64,000 nt of DNA from the NCBI GenBank assembly GCA_014607495.2, contig CP053162.1:3108469-3172468 (forward strand). Reading direction: 5' to 3'. Source of the stretch: Carposina sasakii. Lineage: Eukaryota; Arthropoda; Insecta; Lepidoptera; Carposinidae. A program made the position numbers and the translations under genes. This document shows, one piece after another, positions 43,901 through 52,279 of this stretch. Under the pieces are notes generated by a model. It was given only the letters and a program-made list of their open reading frames with translations, was not told where the DNA came from and did not search any database. Position 1 is the stretch's first letter. Each line of letters begins with the position of its first letter.

Positions 43901-46900
43901 CGTGAAATAGCTGAGAACACAGGCATCTCCACTGAGCGAGTACATAAAATCCTGCATGAAGATTTGGGTATGACAAAGCTGTCTGCACGATGGGTGCCAC
44001 GTTTGTTGACAATCGAACAAAAACACGAAAGAAAGCGAATTTCAAAACTGTGTTTGGATATGATGAAGCGTAATCCTCGGAATTTTTTGAGTCGATTTGT
44101 CACTGTGGACGAAACTTGGGTCCATCATTATACACCTGAATCAAAACAGCAATCAAAACAATGGATGGCGACTGGTGAACGTGCCCCAAAGAAGGCCAAG
44201 ACTGTTTTGTCGGCTGGAAAGGTCATGGCGACAGTCTTCTGGGATGGCGAAGGAATCATTATGATTGATTACTTGGAAAAGGGAAAGACTATCACTGGCC
44301 GTTATTACGCAGAGTTATTGGACCGTTTTAATGCCGAATTGTTGGAAAAACGACCAAAATTGTCCCCCAAGAAAGTCCTCTTTCATCAAGACAATGCCCC
44401 AGTGCACACGTCAACTATTGCAATGGCCAAAATCCACGAGTTGGGCTTCGAACTGGTTCCGCATGCTCCGTATTCGCCGGATCTAGCTCCGTGCGATTAT
44501 TACCTATTCCCAAATCTGAAAAGATGGCTTGGAGGGCAAAAATTTTTGACAAATGAGGACTGCATCGCTGGTGTAAACGCCTATTTTGAAGACCTCGACA
44601 AAACGTATTTTTTGGAGGGGATAAAAAAATTGGAAACTCGCTGGAACAAGTGTTTGGCCCTCAAAGGAGACTATGTTGAGAAATAAATGTAAATTGTTAA
44701 AAAAAAAAAAAACTTTTTAAAACGACTTATCAAACAGCCCTCGTATTAATTGTGAACGAACCCCCATTTTTTCACATCAACGTAGACCCCCATCGAGTCT
44801 CCTGTGGATCACTCTGATGCATCTGGACCACTTTGGGAACCACTGGGCTAACTGGTGAAATAAAAAGTGGGTGTGTAATTTTAGCACACTTCTCTTTATG
44901 CTTGCTTTACTAACGTGTTACATTACGCACCGTAAGAACATCGTCAGTCAGTGTGTCCCCCACGTAAAAACGTAAGTATTTCAAATAGGTAAGTACCTTG
45001 AAGAAGTCTTTATTATAAACCACGTTTTCGATCCCGATCTTAAGGTTGCTGTTGAGCAAATCCTGCAAGGTTCGTATAGTTTTAGGTGGTTCCCGAAGCA
45101 AAGTGGACACGACCATCGCATTATAATACTGGTAAATGGTCAAGGTAAATATGAAAGACGCGAAAATCACCACTTTCACAGCAGTAGAGTTCCTGCTTAT
45201 TGATATACCTGTAATATAAACGATTTATTTTAAATAGGTACCATTATTGGCATTGGTTACATTACCACTAGTGATAAATTTAACATACCTACCTAACTAT
45301 ACACACGGCTCTGTGTTTCAGAAAAGGAGTTGCCATACCTGCAAGATCATAAAGGGTGTCCTACAGCCACGTTCAGCATAGCAGGGACACATGTAAATGA
45401 TAAGTGACAATTTGCTAATTTATCGCCCAAGAGAATGCCCTAGAGAGTTCCCTAGTCGACTCTTACAAGCTTACAACAAAAGTACATACACTAACGTATA
45501 CCTAACTAAAGCGTAACGTACCTATTACATTACCTATACGCGCGTCATGGCGAACGAACAGTATTGATGTAGGTAATTCTCCACTATGATGTAAAATATG
45601 AAAATAAGTAGATACCTATGCTATCAGTATGCTATGATTTATTTGTACCTACGTCAAGATAAGTCTAGTTTTTTTTGTATAGCAAGAGCAAGTGATAATA
45701 ATAAAGTGTCAAAAGGATTAACTCTACTCTTTTATTTTAGCCACTCACTCAATTTCCCACTTTAGTACTTTAAAATTAGGTACCTAAGCCATGTAGACTG
45801 TTTCAAGTCCTGCGTCTACCTAACCAAACCTAACCCTGTTGTGTGGCATCGGCAGAGTAGAATGACACCACTGTGGATTCGTAAGAGGCGCAAGGGTTTC
45901 CGGGAATTAAGCAGCAGAGCCTCCCGTAGTGACTATAGGCAAAAACCCCCCAATGGCAGTAGCCTTGTGGCGTGCCCTAGGTGAGGCCTACGTCCAGCAG
46001 TGGACTGCGAGAGACTGATTTGATGTGTGTGTGTGATCTACCACTTACCTTGCTGACAAACAGCACTCCATATAAACAGCATAGCAAGACTGGTTGAGGA
46101 GTCTTGTTCGTCACCAGGTACCTTGACAGCGTTCAGCTTCAGCAGGAAACATAGGACGATTGCAATAAGAGTTAGTAGAACAAAAATAGAGAACCAGACT
46201 GTCTGCGACAGTGGACGGGTGTAGATAGAATAGAAGCCGTCTGGGTGTTTTGGGTGTCGCATGATGAAGGATTGTCTGAAAAAAGTTCAGTACGAAAATA
46301 TACGTGCCCAAAATGGTTATAGAGAATTGCAAGATCGCGAAGGACGGCTACATTTACACAGCTGGCCAGATGTAAATGATCAGACGCGCTAATATCCTTA
46401 GAGAAAGCCTTTAAGTTCCTTGGACGACTCTTACAACATTCATTGACTTAATTATGTTTACCAGTGAAACTTTGCATCAGCACAAGACTAAATCAAAGGA
46501 AATTTTTACAACAGATAAATATAATATGAAACCTTTTCAATGAAAAAGTAGGTTTGCCTTTTTGAAAAATTTGTAGGGAAATAGTACACAATTTACACAA
46601 ACCTAGAATGCCAGGTCTGGACAGCATAATCCACTACCTTAGCCCTCTCGATCCTCACGAAAGCAGGAGAGCCACCAATGTCGCTGTCCCCACGCTGCAA
46701 GGACCCTATCATACCATCGAAAGAGCTGTTGTTACGTAAGTACCCCCAAGAGTTAGTCCTTTGTAAGATGTACCTAAAATAGTTACAGGATAAGGAATGG
46801 TCAAATTCGTCATCCGAGTTAATTTACCCGGTAGCTCAGTTGGTGAGAGCACAGCACGGAATGCGAGAGGTCATGGGTTCGAGTCTGAATTTTTTTTTCA

Positions 46901-47710
46901 TTTCTTAAAACATATTTATATGATAAGGAAATACATAGTTTACCTATGCGTCTACGTCAAAAATCAATAAGTATCCTTTCTTTTGGCATTGCCGATATTG
47001 GGTAAAAAAGATATTAGAAGTGTACTTACGTCATGTTATACATCTCCCTCAAGTACTTCATGACCGTAAAATATTTCAATCGGTGCAAGTTATCAGATTT
47101 AACGAATCACAGAGTTTTCTAAAAAATCCTCGAAGGATTGATCTTTGAACTTGGAGATGACAACTGCCATACATTTGAGTGCAACACCACTTAGATCCCA
47201 CCTATTTCTCTTGCTTATTTTCAATGAGTTAGTTAAATGGCTCACAAGTCTTGCTTTAAATGAACCATGGGTATAGAAGCCAGTGTTGAATGCCTCATAT
47301 AAATGAACTGAGCCAGATAATGTATAGCATAGAGTTAGATCAGAGTTAACTTCAATAGGATACCTCGACAATATGTCTGTAGTGTATGATAAGTTGTCTG
47401 TTAAAACAAGCCAAGAAAAGGGGCTTGTAAAAGAGATGTTGTAATTCATACAATCAAACATTTCTATCCATCCTGAACAAGAAGTGTTAAGAATCATACC
47501 AATTTTTGAGTAACTTGCATGTATTTTATGGAAATCTACACAATCCATGTTCATGTTTGTCATCCGGAAATCATTGTCAAAAAATACTCTCTGGTTAACA
47601 TTAGTATCAGTGTGGCCCTTACCACAGTTGAATATGACTGCCTGATTTATATCTTTGTATTGGAAAAATTGTATAACAACATTTACAAATAAACTCTGAG
47701 AGACATTCAT
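40991..47710 (-). CDS. Ionotropic receptor, IR75 type (seven exons, one apparent frameshift)
   Basis: Exons on the minus strand: 47030-47710, 46603-46773, 46049-46275, 44997-45208, 42813-42917, 42277-42443, 40991-41225. Phases agree at every junction and give about 598 residues. Exon 1 is the divergent N-terminal region. Exon 2 holds ligand-binding lobe S1 (RGDSDIGGSPAFVRIERAKV). Exon 3 holds RHPKHPDGFY, membrane segment 1 and the pore (LAMLFIWSAVCQQG). Exons 4-6 hold membrane segment 2 and lobe S2 (GGYAFHVDCATGY, MGAVVRKGSPYKE). Exon 7 holds the last membrane segment (FSMALIALVFGMLASVAILA). IR75 receptors of insects detect acids and related odours at sensory neuron membranes, working with a co-receptor. 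Exon 1 carries a one-base frame change at about 47091-47104. The last-but-two intron uses a GC donor. Confidence 0.85.
41290..42010. mobile_element. Inverted-repeat element containing a tRNA-like segment, in IR75 intron 6
   Basis: CTCCGGAACCATCGGTCCAC then TTTC near 41324 is matched by GAAAGTGGACCGATGGTTCC then GGAG near 41967. About 41800-41905 inside it is a tRNA-like unit (see separate entry). Also present at 41584-41602 is GGATTTGGTATCTCCTCTT, shared with 55029-55121 and 56872-56892. Confidence 0.6.
41822..41900 (+). repeat. tRNA-like element, copy 1 (SINE head or tRNA pseudogene)
   Basis: GACCCGGTGGCTTAGTGGTT resembles an A box, GGGTACGATTCCCAC a T arm, and ACCCGG can pair with the later TCGGGT, ending in a T run. 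A second copy at 46822-46895 shares the upstream leader AATTCGTCATCCGAGT. Two copies with a shared leader argue for a tRNA-derived repeat rather than a working tRNA; I could not draw a clean anticodon arm. Confidence 0.55.
42813..42917 (-). CDS. IR75 exon 5 with a GC splice donor
   Basis: The acceptor TCTACCTGCAG is followed by 35 codons, HTTDTVAIEMFERKVMKDGH and GRFYPAVYGMAQVKE, which link FFK of exon 4 to GGYAF of exon 6 exactly as the receptor's S2 lobe requires. No GT follows; the donor is AAAGAG/GCAAGT, a match to the accepted GC-AG donor consensus. Both neighbours are phase 0. Confidence 0.85.
43457..44743 (+). mobile_element. Full-length mariner element (DD34D), apparently intact
   Basis: The 1287-bp element has terminal repeats CGAGGGCTGTTTGATAAGTC and GACTTATCAAACAGCCCTCG, with TA on both sides (43455-43456, 44744-44745). 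It is inserted in the hAT-like MITE, inside IR75 intron 4, opposite to the receptor's strand. Ends and open frame are well kept, which suggests recent insertion. Confidence 0.93.
43637..44686 (+). CDS. Mariner transposase, 349 aa
   Basis: I prefer the ATG at 43637 (MEKTEFRAVIKHFF) to the upstream ATG at 43514, because it gives the family's normal length of about 345-350 and starts at the conserved N-terminus. A helix-turn-helix region covers roughly residues 1-115, with GRP-like SGRPIEVTT near 61-69. The catalytic triad is visible: Asp158 in VTVDETWVHHY, Asp252 in LFHQDNAPVHT, Asp287 in SPDLAPCDYYLF, giving 34 residues between the second and third Asp. There are no internal stops, so it may still be active. 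The enzyme cuts and pastes the element at TA sites. Confidence 0.95.
   Translation: MEKTEFRAVIKHFFMKGCSAATIKTELDSVHGTNAPTLQTVYNWINDFKRGRSSTSDAPRSGRPIEVTTEDVVEEVHNIVLDDRRVKVREIAENTGISTERVHKILHEDLGMTKLSARWVPRLLTIEQKHERKRISKLCLDMMKRNPRNFLSRFVTVDETWVHHYTPESKQQSKQWMATGERAPKKAKTVLSAGKVMATVFWDGEGIIMIDYLEKGKTITGRYYAELLDRFNAELLEKRPKLSPKKVLFHQDNAPVHTSTIAMAKIHELGFELVPHAPYSPDLAPCDYYLFPNLKRWLGGQKFLTNEDCIAGVNAYFEDLDKTYFLEGIKKLETRWNKCLALKGDYVEK
45300..45430. repeat. Dispersed repeat (CTACAGCCACGTTCAGCATAG family) in IR75 intron 3
   Basis: Reverse-orientation relative of the TATGCTAAACGTGGCTGTGG / CTGCAGTTCTGGCTACCCC repeat. Other copies: 10600-10660, 15960-16045, 16495-16565, 17905-17960, 19925-19995, 27120-27150, 34500-34625, 46310-46440, 59110-59235. 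About 100-130 bp; function unknown. Confidence 0.6.
45840..46020 (+). repeat. RTE/SINE-type repeat fragment in IR75 intron 3
   Basis: Contains AAGGGTTTCCGGGAATTAAG, GTGAGGCCTACGTCCAGCAG and TGGACTGCGAGAGACTGAT. It ends 28 bp from the exon 46049-46275 edge, so it is close to the splice donor. Confidence 0.6.
46822..46895 (+). repeat. tRNA-like element, copy 2
   Basis: TTTACCCGGTAGCTCAGTTG (A box), AGGTCATGGGTTCGAGTCTG (B box) and a following T run. The leader AATTCGTCATCCGAGTTAAT matches copy 1 at 41822. It lies in the IR75 intron between exons 1 and 2. Likely a tRNA-derived SINE. Confidence 0.6.
47091..47104 (-). other. Apparent single-base frameshift in IR75 exon 1
   Basis: Upstream the frame reads SFEDFLENSVIR and then meets TAA. 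Shifted by one base the same exon continues as SDNLHRLKYFTVMKYLREMY then NMT before GTAAGT, in phase with the next exon. Both halves are typical receptor sequence and too close for an intron. Stops on either side in the other frames confine the extra base to this short interval. It is either a real null or polymorphic allele, or a sequencing/assembly error. Confidence 0.75.
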
Positions 47711-47907
47711 GTTGAAAGCAAAACAACCACATTAATGACTTAAAGAAAAATATACTTCCATGAGGCTTGGTGACACATAATCACATTTCAAAAACAAATA
47801 TGTACCATAATCACTGTCATCATTGAATATTAAGTAAGTGACTGCAATTTTCTTATCAAAGACTTACATCTGAATAAATTATGGGGAATATATAACCAGA
47901 ACTAAAA
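47711..47907. other. 197-bp gap between the LanC-like stop and the IR75 start
   Basis: It must contain the LanC-like 3' end and the receptor's promoter or first noncoding sequence. An out-of-frame ATG at 47731 (reading MWLFCF) precedes the receptor ATG at 47710. The receptor frame itself starts MNVSQSLFVN without an obvious signal peptide. Confidence 0.4.
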
Positions 47908-49194
47908 CTAAAAGACATCTTGGAAAGGGAATTCAGCAGTGTCAGGAACAATGAGGTCAGATAAGAAGCATACTGTTCCTGCAGTACCCTCATACAAGCT
48001 CTCTGGGTTGTCAGGCAGCCTCGCCTCTGTAACAAACTCGTCTGAGTTCAAAAACTCCCCAAACATATTGGCTCTATGGTAATATTTCTCATCATGTGTT
48101 AATCTATACAGCAGTAAAAACACATATCCATTGCCTGCTATACCATGACATATTCCTGGGCCTTTCCGTAATAAACCTTTATTCCAGACTACTTCTCCTG
48201 CCTTTATGCAAGCATTCAGGTACTTCTGGTCATTGTAGACAAGATAGGCTTTGGCCATCAAATAAACGGTGCCAGGTGCTCCATGACACCAGTGTACAAG
48301 TTTGTGGTCTGCTAGAGCTATTTCTTCCAAGCAACAAGGCCAGTTCCCTTCATCTGTCTGTAGTGATGTTAGGAAATTTATAGTCTCCTTAATCCCTGCT
48401 GCTGCAGTTGTATTATAATTTATATAGCCTGGGACTGACAGTAGCATTTGTAAAATGAAGCTTATTCCATGTGCAGCTCCTAGGTATTCAGTATTGTAAT
48501 AATGGTACATAAGTGGACAGGGGCTATTATGTTTGTATGCATGTTGCTGACCCGACGACACAATCATATCACATATCTTGTACAATTCCTCATTTTGAAA
48601 TATTGGGGACTTTATTTCTCGGCTTATCCACAGAGCACCTGCAAGGTAACCAGCTCTACCCACGAAAAACTCATCACCACCACATTTTAGGAATTTAGGG
48701 TTCAGATAATTATTATATAGTGATTTATAGTTATTAATCATTTCCTTGTAGTCATCATTCCCCATTTCCTTGAATATAACACTGGCCAGTGCGTAAGTAC
48801 CGGCGTCGCCTAATAAAAACGAGGTTTTATCGCCGACAGAGGTTTCCAAAGCAGGCTTTAAGTAATTGAAAGCTTTTTCCAGAAATAGCTCTTTATTTTC
48901 GGATAGTTTTGCATTTTTAGTCAAATGATAAAACATGTATGATATACCTGTAGAACCTACATAGAGACCGCCATTCACATTTTTAGGTGACGGTGGAAGC
49001 TTTTTGTTAATATTCTTAATGTAGTTATCAATTTGCGAAGAAATATCTTCCGTATCTACAGTCACGGGCCCATTGGAAATATCGTAGTCTTCGAAGGGAT
49101 TAGGAAAATATCGCACCATTTCTAATTCGGGTGAAAGAGTCGAAAACCAAGCCTTAGCACTACGTAAGTAGAATTTAAATTTACCTATATTCAT
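47908..49194 (-). CDS. LanC-like protein, LANCL3 type (single exon, 428 aa)
   Basis: An unbroken frame with GxxG-type repeats of the double seven-helix LanC barrel: GGLYVGSTGISYMFYH, SFLLGDAGTYALASV, FFVGRAGYLAGALW, YLGAAHGISFILQ, WCHGAPGTVYLMAK, GPGICHGIAGNGYV, SLYEGTAGTVCFL. The three zinc ligands of the family are present: Cys303 (HWCHG), Cys349 and His350 (GICHG). The C-terminus AEFPFQDVF matches the LANCL3 end. Vertebrate LANCL1/2 add glutathione to dehydroamino-acid sites; the role of LANCL3 is not settled. The family start looks like the internal Met26 (MVRYFPNPFEDYD, ATG at 49119), so the first 25 residues may be an extension or leader. It lies head-to-tail with IR75, 197 bp away; the lack of introns may mean retroposition. 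Confidence 0.93.
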   Translation of the reverse strand: MNIGKFKFYLRSAKAWFSTLSPELEMVRYFPNPFEDYDISNGPVTVDTEDISSQIDNYIKNINKKLPPSPKNVNGGLYVGSTGISYMFYHLTKNAKLSENKELFLEKAFNYLKPALETSVGDKTSFLLGDAGTYALASVIFKEMGNDDYKEMINNYKSLYNNYLNPKFLKCGGDEFFVGRAGYLAGALWISREIKSPIFQNEELYKICDMIVSSGQQHAYKHNSPCPLMYHYYNTEYLGAAHGISFILQMLLSVPGYINYNTTAAAGIKETINFLTSLQTDEGNWPCCLEEIALADHKLVHWCHGAPGTVYLMAKAYLVYNDQKYLNACIKAGEVVWNKGLLRKGPGICHGIAGNGYVFLLLYRLTHDEKYYHRANMFGEFLNSDEFVTEARLPDNPESLYEGTAGTVCFLSDLIVPDTAEFPFQDVF

Positions 49195-49380
49195 AAATCA
49201 CTGCCACATTGGTTTGGAAATAATAACATTAAAATATTCTGCACGCTTTTGTTCTAAATTAAAAATTTTAAATTTCCTGCTTGTGAAGCTGTGATTGAAG
49301 TCTTTTGTTTTCTTCTTTCTCTGACTTTGACATATTCAGGCTTCTGACAGCCACTCTATCTTTTTTTTTTTTGTTTTTGT

Positions 49381-49620
49381 TTAGTTTATCCCGGGGCGGG
49401 AAAATCTGGAAGGGAGCGGGTGTAATATTCTTGTGAAAATCAAAATTTATTTGTAAATAGCTTGCATGTGTCCGTAAAGTGATGTTTTTTGGTAGATAAG
49501 TAATATTTACGGACACATGCAAGCCATTTACAAATAAATTTTGATTTTCACAAGAAAATTACACCCGCTCCCTTCCAGCTTTTCCCGCCGAATCCTGCTT
49601 TTCCTTCGGGATAAACTAAT
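49381..49620. repeat. Long inverted repeat, 83-nt arms with three mismatches
   Basis: Left arm about 49396-49478 (GCGGGAAAATCTGGAAGGGA to TGTCCGTAAA), right arm 49507-49589, loop 28 nt. Outer TTAGTTTATCCC / GGGATAAACTAA also pair, except for an 18-base piece missing on the left. If transcribed, this would fold to a long hairpin. Confidence 0.9.
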
Positions 49621-49689
49621 TTTTTTTTTTTTAGTTTATCCCGAAGGAAAGGCAAGGGGAACTAAGCCCATACAGCCTAATCATTGTTT

Positions 49690-49990
49690 AGTAAAATGTA
49701 TTCTGAATTTATTATGAATGACAATGATGATGAATGGAAACGTCGGGAAAATCCTCAAGAACAAGTGTAAAGTTAGTCAAAATGAAAAATTATTGCAGAA
49801 ACAACTTACATGCGCCCATGAAAAGATCGTAATCCGGCTAAAGTTTTACTCAGCTTACCTGCGTATAAAACCATGCACACGCACTAGATTCACACCACAA
49901 GTAATCAAAATATAACTCATCTACGAGAAAACATCACCTTAAGGACACATACAAGCCATTTACAAATAATTTTTCATTTTCACAAGAAAA
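49690..49990 (+). repeat. 300-bp repeated segment with a broken open frame, copy 1
   Basis: Starts at ATGTATTCTGAATTTATTATG and reads MYSEFIMNDNDDEWKRRENP then stops. Copy 2 at 51095-51400 aligns along its whole length (TCCTCAAGAAC, TTTTACTCAGCTTACCTGC, CATGCACACGCACTAG) but with different breaks. It ends with CCATTTACAAATAA, the edge of the inverted repeat family. Possibly a transposon's own coding or captured sequence. Confidence 0.55.
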
Positions 49991-51094
49991 TTACACCTGC
50001 ACCCTTCCAGCTTTTCCCGCCGAATCCAGCCACTCTATCATTCATTCATTTTTACTTTTTATTTTTTATCCCGAAGGAAAGGCAAGGGGAACAAAGCCCA
50101 TACAGCCTAATCGGGGGCGGTCTATTTGGTAGAAACTTGATACTCCGAAACCTATTTGGGATAACTGACTTCGCAGAAACTTCTTTAGTCGATCATTTAT
50201 TAGGCATAAAAAATATTTGACATAAATATTTATTAGGTATAATGTGGTTATGAAGGAATTTAGAATGGCATACATTTAAGATAGTAGAATTTTTATTGGC
50301 AATATTTACCTTCTGGCATAGTTTCTAATATATCCAGATCTTCGCTTCCTATCAAAATGTTGCATTTTAGCATCTAGCACACTTCATTTAGATCTGTACA
50401 GATTATTTTCATGAAACGTCTTCTTGACTACAGGCATACTATGAAGATCATAGAATTTCAATTAAGCAATAATATAGAACGTTGGGTTGCATTTCTTGTT
50501 TAAAAATGCGTAGGTTAGGTTAGGTTAGAACATTTGACCTCTTATTCACGAGCCGAGCGAGCGATAGCGATGCGTGCTCGCGGCAGCGGCCGGCGAGTGC
50601 CAGAAACGAACATACTCTCATGGGCAAGGATATATACCAAAGTAATTATCATTAAATCAACTTTTATTTATTACAATTATTAGAAAAAAAAACAATTATT
50701 AATCAGAAAAGAAAATTATACATAACGCCTGATTAGAAAAGTGTTGCAATAATCATAAAAGATGATTCTTGCTGTAAGCATTATGGTTCGAAATGATGGT
50801 TCTACTTTTACAGTTATGGATAAGAAATATATGCCACAACATGAATCTGGTTTAGAACTTTCTGCGATGTGATCATACAGTAGTGGTTATTATGGGTACC
50901 AAAATTATGCGTACAGATCATAGGTCCTGACTTACAGAAGTATGGGTTTGAATGTATGCTGAAATGAGTTAATGCCAAACGATATTCTGCGATAGAGGTA
51001 TATGTAGGCAGGAGTAATTTTTTGTTTCATGCAATATAAACTCATTATTACTTAGAAAAGTATCTACTATAATATGGTATACCCAGCCTAAAAT

Positions 51095-51400
51095 TGATTT
51101 AGTAAAATGCATTCTGAAGTTTATGAAGGATGACAAAGGATGAGGAATGAGACAATGTCGGGACAAATCCTCAAGAACGAGTTTAAAATTAGTAAAGAAT
51201 CAAAGAATGAATTGCAGAAACACACTTTACATGAGCCCATCAAGAGATCGTAGTTTCGACTAAAGTTTTACTCAGCTTACCTGCATATAAAACTCATGCA
51301 CACGCACTAGTGTTCACTATAACAAGTAAACAAAGATATTACTTATGCTAACATAAAACATCACTTTACGGACAACATGCAAGCCATTTACAAATAAAGT
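51095..51400 (+). repeat. 300-bp repeated segment, copy 2
   Basis: Aligns with 49690-49990 from AAAATGCATTCTGAAGTTTA to GCAAGCCATTTACAAATAAA. Its frame is broken after a few codons. It lies directly left of the region carrying the decayed transposase. Confidence 0.55.
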
Positions 51401-52279
51401 GACTTTGGGAACGAAATGTCCCCACTCATCCAACAGATTTGAGATAAGTGTCATTTGAAGCATCTCAGTAGGATAGACATTGTTTTTATTATGGCGACGT
51501 ACTTCAAATTCGTGGGGTTAGGTTTAATGATACATTGTTGTTTTATATATTTTTTTCCTTGAAGTTAGATTGCGCATAAAATAAATTATACCTTCACTCT
51601 AATAGCGTAGGTACAGGAAACCGATTTGGGCTTGTCTTTGAGACATGCACAAAAAGTCCTGCGTCTCCTACCCCTCAGTGCTTCTCCCTCGAACCGCAAA
51701 TTTCAGGTATCGCCGCACACGCACCGACCAGCCAGGTAGTAGCAGCTCGTCACTCGTTTGTTATTCGCTAAGCAACGTGGTTATCATTATCGGCTTGTTT
51801 AAGTACGCACAACGACCCATTGATTGTTTACCGGACTGTGAGAATATCTTTTGTGATTGACCTTTGCACGTTAAAGGACTTTCTGGATTCTTGAGAACAT
51901 ATTTGGCACACATTAATAGGATACAGGACGCCGATAGTGTCTACTGATGTCCGCGTTCTGTCCTAAGGCAGAGAAGTAGCACATTTTGGAAGATACTTTG
52001 CCACAAAGTTCACCAGCGGTGATTGCTGGAACTATATTTACTCATAAACTGGACTAATAGAGGTTAGTAAGTAATGTACTACCGTGCACTTTTTTCTTTG
52101 TCTAACAGTGCTTACGATGAGTTACAATAATACATTGTAAAAATACACAACCTAACGTAGGGTGTGCCTATTATATCATAGGTCGTAAGAAAGACTAGAT
52201 ATTCTGTGTGCACGTGCCAACCTAGTCCTACGATATCCTTTATTTATTGTGATAGGATATTAAATGTATTTTTTTTTAT

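Larger units (their letters stand above)
43364..44845. mobile_element. hAT-like MITE with 8-bp target duplication, host of a mariner
   Basis: Left end CAGGGGTTCCCAAACTTTTT, right end TTTGGGAACCACTG, flanked on both sides by GGCTAACT (43356-43363 and 44846-44853). An 8-bp duplication with CAGNGGTTCCCAAA ends is the hAT pattern. Without the mariner, the element is about 195 bp. Confidence 0.85.
43255..44900. repeat. Outer repeat split by the nested hAT and mariner insertions
   Basis: The left part (CACCCAAAGTCAACCTCACC ... GAATAGGCTAACT) and the right part (GGTGAAATAAAAAGTGGGTG ... GCACACTTCT) join to match the intact copy at 31795-32075. The join point is the 8-bp GGCTAACT target duplication of the hAT-like element. 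Confidence 0.75.
49363..50025 (-). mobile_element. Composite retroposon insertion with 13-bp target duplication
   Basis: GATAGAGTGGCTG (minus strand) flanks both sides, at 49346-49358 and 50026-50038. The minus-strand element starts GGATTCGGCGGGAAAAGCTG and ends in a poly-A run (the T run 49359-49380). This is the signature of target-primed retroposition. Its inside contains inverted copies of the same unit and a 290-bp segment repeated at 51095-51400. Confidence 0.65.

Noticed and set aside
43759..44103. Minus-strand frame of 114 codons
   Set aside because: Antisense of the mariner transposase.
48096..48698. Open frames on the plus strand across the LanC-like gene
   Set aside because: They are shadows of the minus-strand coding exon, have no family features and lack splice or promoter support.
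49268..49350. Short minus-strand frame MSKSEKEENKRLQSQLHKQEI as a conserved C-terminus
   Set aside because: Only about 21 residues, its upstream side is interrupted by the retroposon target duplication, and no upstream exon could be joined. It may be a remnant of something, but nothing supports a gene.
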